Source: Candidatus Methylomirabilota bacterium
GTDB taxonomy: Bacteria; Methylomirabilota; Methylomirabilia; Methylomirabilales; CSP1-5
Reading direction: 5' to 3'
NCBI GenBank assembly: GCA_027293415.1
Contig: JAPUFX010000041.1
Location: 1 to 34,674 of the forward strand
DNA: 34,674 nt
Notes under the pieces: generated by a model
What the model was told of the DNA's origin: nothing
The model's input: only the letters and a program-made list of their open reading frames with translations
Databases searched by the model: none
In this document: positions 10,297-19,232 of the stretch, in pieces
Layout: every line of letters starts with the position of its first letter
How positions within the stretch are numbered: position 1 is the stretch's first letter
Position numbers and translations under genes: made by a program

Positions 10297-12756
10297 ATGT
10301 TTGAGCGGTTTACGGAACGGGCACGGAAGGTAATCATCCTGGCTCGAGAAGAGGCGATCCGTCTCGGCCATAACTTTGTGGGGACGGAACACCTCCTCCT
10401 CGGCCTCGCCCGGGAGGGGGATGGCCTGGCCGTGGCGATCCTCAAGAAGCTCAACGTGACCCTCGCGACGCTGAAGAGCGAGGTGGAAAAGATTGTCTCT
10501 GTGGGCTCCGACGTGAGCCCTGCGGGTGAGATCCCCTTCACCCCCCAGGCCAAGAAGGTCCTCGAATACGCCATCTCCGAAGCCCGATCCATGGGGCACA
10601 ACTATATCGGTACGGAGCATCTCCTCCTGGGGCTCATCCGCGAAGGAGAGGGGATCGCTTCGTTGGTGCTGCGGGACGTTGGCGTGACGATCCCGGCAGC
10701 CAAAGCTCAGGCGCAAGAAATGTTAGGCGAGCAAGCCGACAAGGGGACGGGCACCCCGCGGACGCCCGCTCTTGACGAGTTTGGATTGGACCTGACCGGT
10801 ATGGCACGTCAGGGGAAGCTGGATCCGGTGATCGGTCGCCATGCAGAGATTGAACGGGTGGTTCAAATCCTGTCTCGGCGGACGAAGAATAACCCGGTTC
10901 TCATCGGCGAGGCCGGGGTTGGCAAGACGGCCATCGTCGAGGGATTGGCTCAGCAAATCGTCGCCTCCGATGTCCCCGAAACCTTGCTCCGGAAGCACGT
11001 GATCCAACTCGACCTCCCCGGGATGGTAGCGGGCACCAAATATCGGGGTCAGTTTGAGGAGCGGCTCAAGGCGGTCATCAAGGAGATCCAACAAGCAAGA
11101 AATGTCATCCTGTTCATTGACGAGCTGCATACTCTCGTGGGAGCCGGCGCAGCCGAGGGCGCCATCGATGCCTCCAACATGCTAAAACCCGCATTAGCCC
11201 GAGGAGAAATCCAGGTGATTGGGGCTACCACCATGGACGAGTACCGTAAGCATGTGGAAAAGGATCGGGCCCTGGAACGACGGTTCCAAACGATCTTTGT
11301 GGGGCAGCCCAGTGTGGACGAAACCATCCAGATCCTTCGAGAGATTAAGGATCGATACGAGACGCACCACTCTGCCATCATCACCGAAGAGGCGGTATCA
11401 GCAGCAGTGCGGCTCTCGCAGCGGTATATCGCGGACCGTTTCCTGCCGGATAAGGCTATCGATGTCATGGACGAAGCAGGCTCCCGGGCCCGCTTGAAGT
11501 CGCTTATGCTTCCCGACGACCTCCGGGGTATGGAGAACGAAGTCGAGAGCCTGAGGCAACAAAAGGAGGATGCCATACGGACGCAGGCTTTTGAGGTGGC
11601 TGCTCGCCTCAGAGATACAGAGCGAAAACTACGATCAGAACTTGAGGACAAAAGGAATAAATGGAAAGAATTTCGGTCGAATGAAAAGATCGTTGTGACC
11701 AATGAGGACATTGCCTACATCGTTTCCAAATGGACGGGCATTCCTCTCTACCAGATCGAAGAGGCAGAATCTCAAAAGCTTCTCCGGATGGAAGAAGAGC
11801 TGGGCAAACGCGTGGTGGGGCAGGAGGAGGCGATCCGGGCGGTGACGCGGGCGATTCGGCGATCTCGATCCGGCATCAAGAATCCCCGGCGACCAGTGGG
11901 ATCGTTCATCTTCCTGGGCCCGACGGGCGTCGGAAAAACGGAACTGGCAAAGGCCTTGGCGGAGTTCCTTTTTGGAACCGACGATGCCATCGTCCGCGTC
12001 GATATGTCAGAGTACATGGAGCGATTTTCCATCTCCCGGCTCATTGGGGCACCACCGGGCTACATCGGCTATGACGATAGCGGCCAGCTTACCGAAAAGG
12101 TGCGGCGTCGCCCATTCTCAGTCATCCTCCTCGACGAGATCGAAAAGGCGCACCCCGAGGTCTTCAATCTCCTCCTCCAAATCTTAGAGGATGGCCAGTT
12201 GACCGACAGCTATGGTCGCCAGGTGGACTTTAAGAACACGATCTTGATCATGACCAGCAATATTGGGGCACGGCAGATCGGCGTCCATGCTCCCATGGGC
12301 TTCACCAAGGGGGGTGAGGAGCACACGTACGGAAAGATGAAGGAGATAGTGCTCGGCGAATTGAAAAAAGCCTTCAACCCTGAGTTTATGAATCGGGTTG
12401 ATGAGGTGATCGTCTTTCACGCCCTGACGAGAGAGCACTTGGGGGAGATCGTCGACCTGATGCTCCAGCGACTCCAGTCCCAGCTGGGGGAAAAGCAGAT
12501 GACCTTGAAGGTCTCTGATGATGCCAAGGAGTTTCTAGTCAACAAAGGGTATGATCCCCAATTCGGGGCGAGACCTTTGCGCCGGGCCATCCAGCGCCAT
12601 GTGGAGGACCTGCTGGCTGAAGAGATGCTTCGAGGAACCTTTTCCGAAGGAAGTACCGTTCGTGTCAAGGCCGGGGTCGACCAGCTCGAGGCGGAGGAGG
12701 TAACCGAGCTTCATGGCACCCCGGACCAGACGCTTCCCATCGGTCAAACCAGCTGA
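10297..12756 (+). CDS. clpC: ATP-dependent Clp protease ATP-binding subunit ClpC
   Basis: Hsp100 unfoldase that feeds proteins to ClpP. The 819-aa product has two N-terminal Clp-N repeats (about residues 1-145, with the twin segments [14 protein letters not shown] and [14 protein letters not shown]), AAA module 1 with GEAGVGKTA and [13 protein letters not shown], a UvrB/UvrC-like M-domain (about 415-465) that marks ClpC rather than ClpA, and AAA module 2 with GPTGVGKTE and [15 protein letters not shown]. Start ATG 10297 has AAAGGGG upstream. It has its own candidate promoter and a strong terminator, so it looks like a single-gene unit. Confidence 0.96.
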   Translation: MFERFTERARKVIILAREEAIRLGHNFVGTEHLLLGLAREGDGLAVAILKKLNVTLATLKSEVEKIVSVGSDVSPAGEIPFTPQAKKVLEYAISEARSMGHNYIGTEHLLLGLIREGEGIASLVLRDVGVTIPAAKAQAQEMLGEQADKGTGTPRTPALDEFGLDLTGMARQGKLDPVIGRHAEIERVVQILSRRTKNNPVLIGEAGVGKTAIVEGLAQQIVASDVPETLLRKHVIQLDLPGMVAGTKYRGQFEERLKAVIKEIQQARNVILFIDELHTLVGAGAAEGAIDASNMLKPALARGEIQVIGATTMDEYRKHVEKDRALERRFQTIFVGQPSVDETIQILREIKDRYETHHSAIITEEAVSAAVRLSQRYIADRFLPDKAIDVMDEAGSRARLKSLMLPDDLRGMENEVESLRQQKEDAIRTQAFEVAARLRDTERKLRSELEDKRNKWKEFRSNEKIVVTNEDIAYIVSKWTGIPLYQIEEAESQKLLRMEEELGKRVVGQEEAIRAVTRAIRRSRSGIKNPRRPVGSFIFLGPTGVGKTELAKALAEFLFGTDDAIVRVDMSEYMERFSISRLIGAPPGYIGYDDSGQLTEKVRRRPFSVILLDEIEKAHPEVFNLLLQILEDGQLTDSYGRQVDFKNTILIMTSNIGARQIGVHAPMGFTKGGEEHTYGKMKEIVLGELKKAFNPEFMNRVDEVIVFHALTREHLGEIVDLMLQRLQSQLGEKQMTLKVSDDAKEFLVNKGYDPQFGARPLRRAIQRHVEDLLAEEMLRGTFSEGSTVRVKAGVDQLEAEEVTELHGTPDQTLPIGQTS

Positions 12757-12773
12757 TTGGCCACGTTACCACC

Positions 12774-12800
12774 AAAGGGCCCGAAAGGGCCCTTTTTTTT
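12774..12800 (+). terminator. Strong intrinsic terminator after clpC
   Basis: AAAGGGCCC (12774-12782), a GAAA tetraloop (12783-12786) and GGGCCCTTT form a perfect 9-bp stem followed by T residues to 12800. It ends the clpC transcript and separates the housekeeping block from the outer-membrane block. Confidence 0.93.
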
Positions 12801-12801
12801 G

Positions 12802-12832
12802 TTTACTTTCTGGTCTCTAAGTGTCATATTCT
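12802..12832 (+). promoter_or_regulatory. Possible promoter for the bamA operon
   Basis: TTTACT at 12802-12807 and CATATT at 12825-12830 (17-base spacer), or TATTCT at 12827-12832 (19-base spacer), lie just after the clpC terminator and about 70 bases before bamA. A new promoter is needed here because the terminator blocks read-through; the boxes themselves are only 4/6 matches. Confidence 0.4.
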
Positions 12833-12902
12833 AGGGCTGTTTATGTAACGCCTTTTTGATCCTGCATACTCATTTCTGTTCGACAGGAAAGGTAGCCCAA
12901 AG

Positions 12903-15191
12903 GTGGTGCGCACCCTGCGGACTATCTTGATTTTGGGTCCTGTCTTTTTCCTTGCCCTGAGATGTCCCACCATTGCTTGGGGCCAGCAAACACCTCTGAT
13001 CAAAGAGATCGACATTCGGGGGAATCGGCAGGTCGAGTCGGGTGCAATCCGGCAACGTATTCAGACCCGGGTGGGGGATCCTTTCTCACCCCCAAAAATC
13101 CGTGGAGATGTGGAACGCCTGTTCAAGATGGGATTCTTCGATGACGTTAAGGTAGAGGCGGAAGAATTGGAGGGGGGGTTGCGCCTCGTCTATATCGTCA
13201 AGGAGAAGCCCTCCGTCCGGGCCATTCGGATCGAAGGAGTCGGGGACATCGATGAAGACGACATTCTAAACCGTATTGACTTCGGGGAAGGAACGGTTTT
13301 CAATCCGCAGGCGGTCAGTCGGAATGCCGACAACATCCGAAGCCTGTACGAGGAAGAGGGGTTTTATACGGCCCAAGTGGTCGGGCGATTCGAAAAGGTC
13401 TCCGATACGGAGGTGGATGTCATCTTCGAAATCCAGCAGGGGCCCAAATTCTTCGTGAGGGACATCACGTTTGTGGGAAACGAGGGATTATCGGCCCGGA
13501 AGCTGCGCAAGATCTTGGCTACGAAGGAACGATTTTTCATTCCGTTTCTTCAGCCCGGGGTTCTCAAACGGTCGGACCTCAAGCAAGATGTAGCACGGAT
13601 CAAGGCATTTTCTCTCGATCAAGGGTATCTGCAGGTCAAGGTGGCCGAACCGGAGATTCACGTCGATAGCGAGGACCAACGTTTGGACATCGTGATTCGA
13701 ATCGCGGAGGGCTCCCGGTTTCGTGTGGGGAACGTACAGGTAGAGGGGAGCAAGATCTTTACCGTAGAAGAACTTCAGGCTGACCTGAAACTTCCCAAAC
13801 AAGAATTCTTTAGTCGAGATTTCCTCCGACAGGACATGGCGTTCCTGACCGGGAAATATGCCGAACTGGGGTACGTTTTTGCGGACATCGTTCCGGTCAC
13901 GCGGGTGCGGCCGGACGAGACGATTGTTGACGTGACCCTCGAGGTCACCGAAGGGATCAAGACGTTCGTGGAACGGATCGAGATCCGCGGCAATACGAAG
14001 ACTCGGGATAGAGTGATCCGAAGGTATGTACCGCTGGCCGAGGGGGATGTCTATAACGGCAAGCTCCTGCAGCAGGCGCGGGCGGCCCTCGGCGGACTCG
14101 GGTACTTTGAAGCGGTAGAGGTCAAGACAGCTCGCGGATCCGCCCCGGATCAGCTCGTGCTCACGATCGATGTAAAGGAGAAACCCACCGGACGGGTCGG
14201 CCTCGGGGGTGGCTTCAGTACCTCCGGGGGGGCCCTCGGGTCCGTCTTTTTGAGCGAGGATAACATTTTCGGGCTCGGGAAGCGGATGCGTATTTCCGCG
14301 ACGTTAGGCACCGTGACGAGTGCGCTGAATTTCACCTGGGATGATCCCTTCTTCCTGGATTCGGAATACTCGATGCACTTTGCTGTCTTCGACCGGATCT
14401 CCGACTTCGACGATTTTGAAGAGGACCGGTTGGGCGCCGAAATTAGATTCGGCCGTCGATTTCTCACGTATAATTCGGCCAGTCTCGGTTACCTATATGA
14501 GCGGGTCAAGATCACTGACGTCTCGCCCACTGCTTCGCAAGCTATTAAAGACGAAGAGGGAACGACAAACACCAGCTCCCTCAACTTCGGGGTGAACCGA
14601 GTCGTTCTCGACAATCCCGGCCGGCCGACACGGGGGTACCGGGCCGGCCTCCTCGGTGAGGTGGCGGGTGGATTCCTGGGAGCGGATACCGACTTTTACA
14701 AGGGCATTCTGAACGCCCAATATCACTACCCCCTGTGGAAAGAGTTCGAGGTCCTTGGAATGATTCGGGGGCGAGGCGGCTTTGTCAAAACCTTTGGGGA
14801 TACGGTCGAGGTTCCCCTCCAGGAACGGTTCTTTCTCGGCGGGTCCGGTTCCTTTCGCGGAAGTAAGTTCCGGGAGCTGAGCCCCAGAGCTCTGGACGGC
14901 ACCGGAGACCGGATCGGGGGCAATAAGTTTGCCCTCTTGACCGTCGAGGCGGAATTCCCCATTATCAAGACATTCGTAAACCTCTCGGGGGCGCTCTTCG
15001 CTGATGCCGCGAATGTCTTCCGCGAGGGCAAAAGTTTCGAATTCGACATGTTTTATGCATTTGGGGTTGGCGTCGGCGTGGTAACGCCCTTTGGCCCGGT
15101 CCGGGTTGATCTTGCATACAACCCCGATCCGACGGTCAAGAATGGGAACGAGGACTTCCTTTTCCATTTTAATGCGGGACGGGCCTTCTGA
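12903..15191 (+). CDS. bamA: Outer membrane protein assembly factor BamA
   Basis: Omp85-family insertase that folds beta-barrel proteins into the outer membrane. The 762-aa product begins with a signal peptide (MVRTLRTILILGPVFFLAL..., cleaved after about residue 30 near AWGQ). POTRA repeats follow to about residue 425, then a 16-strand-type barrel ends in phenylalanine (NAGRAF), as expected for an outer-membrane protein. The surface-antigen motif is visible as FFLGGSGSFRGSKFRELSP. Start is GTG 12903 or the adjacent GTG 12906, with AGGAAAGG about ten bases upstream. It is followed by skp/ompH, a common pairing. Confidence 0.96.
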   Translation: MVRTLRTILILGPVFFLALRCPTIAWGQQTPLIKEIDIRGNRQVESGAIRQRIQTRVGDPFSPPKIRGDVERLFKMGFFDDVKVEAEELEGGLRLVYIVKEKPSVRAIRIEGVGDIDEDDILNRIDFGEGTVFNPQAVSRNADNIRSLYEEEGFYTAQVVGRFEKVSDTEVDVIFEIQQGPKFFVRDITFVGNEGLSARKLRKILATKERFFIPFLQPGVLKRSDLKQDVARIKAFSLDQGYLQVKVAEPEIHVDSEDQRLDIVIRIAEGSRFRVGNVQVEGSKIFTVEELQADLKLPKQEFFSRDFLRQDMAFLTGKYAELGYVFADIVPVTRVRPDETIVDVTLEVTEGIKTFVERIEIRGNTKTRDRVIRRYVPLAEGDVYNGKLLQQARAALGGLGYFEAVEVKTARGSAPDQLVLTIDVKEKPTGRVGLGGGFSTSGGALGSVFLSEDNIFGLGKRMRISATLGTVTSALNFTWDDPFFLDSEYSMHFAVFDRISDFDDFEEDRLGAEIRFGRRFLTYNSASLGYLYERVKITDVSPTASQAIKDEEGTTNTSSLNFGVNRVVLDNPGRPTRGYRAGLLGEVAGGFLGADTDFYKGILNAQYHYPLWKEFEVLGMIRGRGGFVKTFGDTVEVPLQERFFLGGSGSFRGSKFRELSPRALDGTGDRIGGNKFALLTVEAEFPIIKTFVNLSGALFADAANVFREGKSFEFDMFYAFGVGVGVVTPFGPVRVDLAYNPDPTVKNGNEDFLFHFNAGRAF

Positions 15192-15218
15192 TTTCCGCAA
15201 AGGAGGAGACGGACCATC

Positions 15219-15761
15219 ATGAGACGAAGATTTCCACACGCACTGACGGGATTGGTGCTGGCTGGCGTTTTCGTGGGAGCCGGGGTGGTCCCGGTGAGGG
15301 CCCAAACGGTCAAGATCGGTTTTGTCGACCTCCAGAGAGTCTTGGTAGGGTCGAAGAGGGGGCAGGAAGTCCTGGCAAACCTACAGGCAAAAAAGGACGC
15401 GAAGCAGCGGGAGATCGAGGCCCAAGAAAAGGAGATTCGCCAGATGGAGGCGAATCTGCAGAAGCAACGTGATGCATTAACTGAGGACGCCAAGAAAGAT
15501 CGGGAGCGGGAGATTCGGGATCGCACGCGAGACCTACGTCGGGCGGTGGAGGACCTCAGTCGCTCTTTTACCGAGCGCGAACGAGATCTTCAACAGCGAT
15601 TAATTCAGGAGGTTGCCGTGGTGGTGCGGGCCTACGGCAAGGAAAAGGGCTATCTCCTGATCATGGAGAAGCGGTTAAGCGGGGTCATGTACGGCAGCGA
15701 AACGGTCGATCTGACCGACGAGATGATCGCTGCCTATGATGCCAGCGTCAGCAAGAAGTAG
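15219..15761 (+). CDS. skp: Periplasmic chaperone Skp/OmpH
   Basis: Jellyfish-shaped periplasmic chaperone that holds unfolded outer-membrane proteins on their way to BamA. The 180-aa product has a signal peptide cut near VRA-QT (about residue 30), the family N-terminus KIGFVDLQRVL, and a long charged coiled coil (about residues 50-130) rich in Lys, Glu, Gln and Arg. The ribosome binding site AGGAGGAG at 15201-15208 is strong. It follows bamA by 27 bases and is probably cotranscribed with it. Confidence 0.92.
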   Translation: MRRRFPHALTGLVLAGVFVGAGVVPVRAQTVKIGFVDLQRVLVGSKRGQEVLANLQAKKDAKQREIEAQEKEIRQMEANLQKQRDALTEDAKKDREREIRDRTRDLRRAVEDLSRSFTERERDLQQRLIQEVAVVVRAYGKEKGYLLIMEKRLSGVMYGSETVDLTDEMIAAYDASVSKK

Positions 15762-15919
15762 CTGGCTCGAGGAATCTCGGCGATCCGAAGACGTATCTTC
15801 GTGGCCATACACTCCCTTATTTCCTTGATTCTTAAGCTTCTTCATGATAAGAAGACACAGTTATACGGGCCCCTTAGGGTCTGGGCACCTCTGAACCATA
15901 CAGAGTCAGGGTAGAGGCG
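15762..15919. other. skp-fabZ gap with two small hairpins
   Basis: No ORF. Two perfect 6-bp hairpins are visible: CGAAGA/TCTTCG with loop CGTA (15786-15801) and CTTCTT/AAGAAG with loop CATGAT (15837-15854). Neither is followed by a clear T-tract. A TTGATT at 15825-15830 could be a -35 box, but no good -10 box is placed after it. lpxD, often found in this position, is absent. Confidence 0.45.
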
Positions 15920-16378
15920 ATGGGTGACGGTGGGATGGATATTCTCGAGATTCAAAAGCACATTCCTCACCGCCATCCATTTCTTCTGGTGGATCGAATC
16001 TTGGAAGTGGAGAAGGGCCACCGCATCGCGGGAATCAAGAATGTCACTATCAACGAGCCTTTTTTTGCTGGCCACTTTCCCGGGCGTCCTATCATGCCGG
16101 GAGTCCTCCTCATCGAAGGAATGGCGCAGGCGGGAGGGGTTCTCTGGAGCGTGACAATCGATGCGCTTCAGGGGGGCACACCTCAGTACATGTATTTTGC
16201 GGCTATCGATAAGGTCAAGTTCCGGCGGCCGGTCTATCCCGGTGACCAAGTCCGGTATGAGGTCAAGATGGTGAGTCTCAAGGGTCGATTCTGCAAGATG
16301 CGGGGTTCTGCCACCGTGGATGGCCAACTGGTAGTGGAAGCGGACCTTGTCGCGATGCGCGTGGAGCCCGACCAATGA
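15920..16378 (+). CDS. fabZ: 3-hydroxyacyl-ACP dehydratase FabZ
   Basis: Dehydrates 3-hydroxyacyl-ACP in fatty acid elongation, competing with LpxA for 3-hydroxyacyl-ACP. The 152-aa hotdog-fold protein shows [12 protein letters not shown] near the N-terminus, the catalytic His in [14 protein letters not shown] and the catalytic Glu 14 residues later in [11 protein letters not shown]. Start is ATG 15920; ATG 15935 ([13 protein letters not shown]) is equally good by homology. The stop overlaps the lpxA start (ATGA), so the two competing enzymes are translationally coupled. Confidence 0.95.
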   Translation: MGDGGMDILEIQKHIPHRHPFLLVDRILEVEKGHRIAGIKNVTINEPFFAGHFPGRPIMPGVLLIEGMAQAGGVLWSVTIDALQGGTPQYMYFAAIDKVKFRRPVYPGDQVRYEVKMVSLKGRFCKMRGSATVDGQLVVEADLVAMRVEPDQ

Positions 16379-17208
16379 GCACGGTGGCGGGGAAGAAGAG
16401 GCGCGGTCGTCCGGTAACTCGAGGGAGGGAATCGATTCGCCTTCATCCTACGGCGATCGTAGCCCCGACAGCCCAGCTTGGTGGGGGTGTGACCATTGGC
16501 CCCTTGGCGGTCATAGGGGAGCGGGTGTGCATCGGTGAGGGAACCACCATTGGGTCTCACGTGGTCATAGACGGATGGACAGAGATCGGTCGCGGGTGCC
16601 GAATCTTTCCCCATGCGGTTCTCGGTACGGAGCCACAGGATCTCAAGTTCCACGGAGAGAAAAGCCATCTTTTTGTTGGTGATCACACGGTCATCCGAGA
16701 GTTCGCGACAGTTAACCGGGGCACGGCAAGTGGTGGCGGGAAGACGGTAGTGGGCGATCACACGTTCATTATGGCGTATGCGCACGTCGCACATGATTGT
16801 TTTTTGGGTGACCACGTCATCCTTGCCAACGCTGCTACCCTGGGGGGCCACGTGACCATCGAGGATTACGCTATTGTGGGTGGCCTGTGCGGCGTACATC
16901 AGTTTTGCCGAATCGGCAAGTACGCGCTCGTCGGGGGCTGCTCCGCTGTCAATCAGGATATCCCTCCTTTCATCAAGGCCCAGGGAAACCGCCCCGAGCT
17001 GTATGGCCTCAACTCCGTGGGGCTGAAGCGTCACGACTTCTCGAAGGAAACCCTCCAAAAGTTGCGGCGGGCCTACCGCCTTCTCTTTCAGTCTGGTCTC
17101 AACACCTCAGACGGCATGGCGCGAGTGGAAGAGGAAGTCCGCGACTGTCCCGAAGTCACGTATCTCGTGCAATTCATCAAATTCTCCCAGCGGGGGATCA
17201 CACGATGA
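16375..17208 (+). CDS. lpxA: UDP-N-acetylglucosamine O-acyltransferase LpxA
   Basis: First enzyme of lipid A synthesis; transfers a 3-hydroxyacyl chain from ACP to UDP-GlcNAc. The 277-aa product is a left-handed beta-helix of hexapeptide repeats, starting after a basic N-terminal extension of about 22 residues (KKRRGRPVTRGR). The catalytic His lies in AHVAHDCFLGDHV; the C-terminal helical part contains GLNSVGLKRHDFS, typical of LpxA. It overlaps fabZ by 4 bases. The neighbouring Gfo/Idh gene raises the possibility that the substrate is an amino-sugar nucleotide (see that entry). Confidence 0.95.
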   Translation: MSTVAGKKRRGRPVTRGRESIRLHPTAIVAPTAQLGGGVTIGPLAVIGERVCIGEGTTIGSHVVIDGWTEIGRGCRIFPHAVLGTEPQDLKFHGEKSHLFVGDHTVIREFATVNRGTASGGGKTVVGDHTFIMAYAHVAHDCFLGDHVILANAATLGGHVTIEDYAIVGGLCGVHQFCRIGKYALVGGCSAVNQDIPPFIKAQGNRPELYGLNSVGLKRHDFSKETLQKLRRAYRLLFQSGLNTSDGMARVEEEVRDCPEVTYLVQFIKFSQRGITR

Positions 17209-17304
17209 GGTTACACGCAGCCACCAGCCAGCCACCCGTCAGGAAAGCACCCTTCTTACTGCTCTCCCTAATACTGCCGACCCTAATTTGCTGAGGCTCT
17301 GCGA

Positions 17305-18105
17305 GTGAAGCGGGTCGGGATTATCGCTGGTTCCGGGCCCCTCCCCATGATGGCCGCTCGTGAGGCCAAGGGATTAGGCTGGGAGGTGGTAGTCGTCGCC
17401 ATCCGGGAAGAGGCAGACCCTGCCGTGGAGGCGGTGGCGGACCGCATCCACTGGATTGGTGTGGGTCAATTGGGGGGGCTCATCCGTGCATTCAAGCGCG
17501 AGGGGGTGACCGAGGCGATCATGGTCGGTAAGGTTCGGATGAGCCACCTGTTCGCCCGTGCTCGCCCCGACGTCCGGGGGAGCCTTCTCCTCTTTCGCAT
17601 GAAGGACCGCCGGGGAGACACCATCATGGACGCGGTCGCCCAGGAGCTCGACCGGGAGGGGATTTCCCTGCTCGACTGTACCCGGTTTCTCACTCAAGTG
17701 TTGGTAGAGCCGGGGGTGCTAACCCGGAGAGCCCCGACAGCGCGGGAGTGGGACGACATCCGGTTCGGCCAAGAGGTTGCGCGAACCGTGGCCCAGTCCA
17801 AGATCGGGCAGACGGTCGTGGTGAAGAATGGCACGGTTCTCGCCGTGGAAGCCATTGAGGGGACCGACGCTGCAGTAAGGCGGGGGGCGGAGCTCGGAAG
17901 GGGAGGCGTGGTCGTTGTCAAGGTCTGCCGCCCGGATCACGATTTTCGTTTTGATGTGCCAGTAGTGGGGCCTGCCACCCTTGCAGTCCTGCGGGAGGTT
18001 GGAGGGACGGCTCTCGCGGTGGAAGCGAAACGGACCCTGCTCCTTGATCGCGAGGAAGCCCTTGCGCTCGCGGATGAGGCTGGCATTTCCGTTGTCGCGG
18101 ACTAG
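17305..18105 (+). CDS. lpxI: UDP-2,3-diacylglucosamine diphosphatase LpxI
   Basis: Cleaves UDP-2,3-diacylglucosamine to lipid X (and UMP) in lipid A synthesis; LpxI (DUF1009) replaces the unrelated LpxH of many gamma-proteobacteria. The 266-aa product begins KRVGIIAGSGPLPMMAAREA and contains the conserved DRRGDTIMDAVAQELDREGISLLDCT stretch (about residues 101-126) and the C-terminal FDVPVVGPATL segment. Start is GTG 17305 with TGAGG upstream. Its place between lpxA and lpxB fits the pathway order. Confidence 0.93.
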   Translation: MKRVGIIAGSGPLPMMAAREAKGLGWEVVVVAIREEADPAVEAVADRIHWIGVGQLGGLIRAFKREGVTEAIMVGKVRMSHLFARARPDVRGSLLLFRMKDRRGDTIMDAVAQELDREGISLLDCTRFLTQVLVEPGVLTRRAPTAREWDDIRFGQEVARTVAQSKIGQTVVVKNGTVLAVEAIEGTDAAVRRGAELGRGGVVVVKVCRPDHDFRFDVPVVGPATLAVLREVGGTALAVEAKRTLLLDREEALALADEAGISVVAD

Positions 18106-18174
18106 TCATCGGGTGTCGACTGACGAGCGATGACCCCAGGTATTTCCAATTTCGAATTTCGAAATTCGAATTTC
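18105..18174. repeat. Heptad-periodic repeats before the Gfo/Idh gene
   Basis: Two adjoining 7-base-period tracts. The first (18105-18134) starts with GTCATCG and ends with CGATGAC, a 7-bp inverted pair. The second (18148-18174) reads AATTTCG, AATTTCG, AAATTCG, AATTTC and contains a perfect 20-base palindrome at 18151-18170 (half-site TTCGAATTTC). The tract is much more AT-rich than its surroundings. It lies 15 bases before the next start codon. Unlike the other three loci it is a short hairpin plus a palindromic tract, not a pair of distant arms. Confidence 0.75.
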
Positions 18175-18189
18175 TGTGGCCGGTGAACC

Positions 18190-19137
18190 ATGGGTGGTGA
18201 ACGAAAAACACGGGTGGGTGTCATCGGGGTGGGGCATGTGGGGCAACACCACGCCCGGATCTACCGCGAACTTCCTGGGGTCGAGCTGGCCGGAATCGCC
18301 GATATCGATCCCGCAAGGCTTCAGGAGGTCAAGAGAGTTGCAGAAGCTCCCGTGTTTCAGGATTATCGGGAGCTTTTTGGCCACGTTGAGGCCGTCAGCC
18401 TTGCCGTCCCCACGCATCTGCACGCCCAAATCGCCCGTGAGTGTCTGGATCGAGGGGTCGACGTCCTCGTCGAGAAGCCCATGGCCCAGACCTTAGAGGA
18501 GGCAGAAGAGCTGACGGATCTGGCAAAGCGGCGCGGCCGGATTCTCCAGGTGGGTCACGTAGAGCGCTTCAACGGGGCCGTTCGGGCCCTTCACCGGATT
18601 GTCAAGACACCGGGGTTCATCGAGTGTCACCGCCTCAGCCCTTTCCCTCAGCGTGGCACCGACGTGGACGTGATTCTCGATCTCATGATCCACGACATCG
18701 ACATCATCCTAAGTTTGGTGAAGTCTCCCGTCAGTCAAGTGAACGCCGTCGGGGTGCCCGTCCTGACCGATCGGGTGGACATTTCCAACGCCCGGCTCGA
18801 ATTCGCCTCAGGGTGTGTGGCCAACGTGACCGCCAGCCGGGTGAGTATTGAGCGCCTCCGCAAGATCCGCATCTTTCAACCTGACACGTACATTTCTCTC
18901 GACTACGCTAGTCAAGAGATTACCCTCTTCCGTCGCCTGCCGCCAGACCTCGCGTCCCAGCCGCCCCAGCCTCCACAGATCGTCCGGGAGGAGGTGGTCG
19001 TAGAGAAGGAAGAACCCCTCCGCCTGCAGCTGATGAGCTTCTTGAGTTCCGTTCGGGAGCGCACGCGACCAGAGGTCTCGGGGGAGGAAGCGGTGGAAGC
19101 CCTCCGGGTCGCCTCCCAAATCCTCGCGAAGATATAA
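18190..19137 (+). CDS. Gfo/Idh/MocA-family oxidoreductase, possibly GnnA-like
   Basis: NAD(P)-dependent sugar dehydrogenase. The 315-aa product has an N-terminal Rossmann fold with VGVIGVGHVGQHHARIY (about residues 9-25), the family's EKPMA motif (residues about 97-101, Lys and Pro in the active site) and VGHVERFNGA in the substrate domain. It sits between lpxI and lpxB. In Acidithiobacillus and Leptospira a related enzyme, GnnA, oxidises UDP-GlcNAc at C3 so that GnnB can aminate it, giving amide-linked lipid A chains. No GnnB aminotransferase is in this window, so the GnnA role is inference from context. Confidence 0.8.
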   Translation: MGGERKTRVGVIGVGHVGQHHARIYRELPGVELAGIADIDPARLQEVKRVAEAPVFQDYRELFGHVEAVSLAVPTHLHAQIARECLDRGVDVLVEKPMAQTLEEAEELTDLAKRRGRILQVGHVERFNGAVRALHRIVKTPGFIECHRLSPFPQRGTDVDVILDLMIHDIDIILSLVKSPVSQVNAVGVPVLTDRVDISNARLEFASGCVANVTASRVSIERLRKIRIFQPDTYISLDYASQEITLFRRLPPDLASQPPQPPQIVREEVVVEKEEPLRLQLMSFLSSVRERTRPEVSGEEAVEALRVASQILAKI

Positions 19138-19143
19138 ACAGAT

Positions 19144-19231
19144 GTCCAAAGTCCCAAGTCCCAAGTCCGACGTCGTCAAAAACATAGAGGAGCCCCAGGC
19201 GGTTTTCGACTTTGGACGTTGGACCTTGGAC
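19144..19231. repeat. Heptad-periodic inverted repeat abutting the lpxB start
   Basis: The left arm (19144-19167) steps in sevens through AAGTCCC and AAGTCCC. The right arm (19208-19231) reads ACTTTGG, ACGTTGG, ACCTTGG, AC. The arms pair at 20 of 24 positions, with a loop of about 40 bases. The right arm ends one base before the lpxB ATG (19233), so the fold would cover the ribosome binding region of lpxB. Confidence 0.8.
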
Positions 19232-19232
19232 T

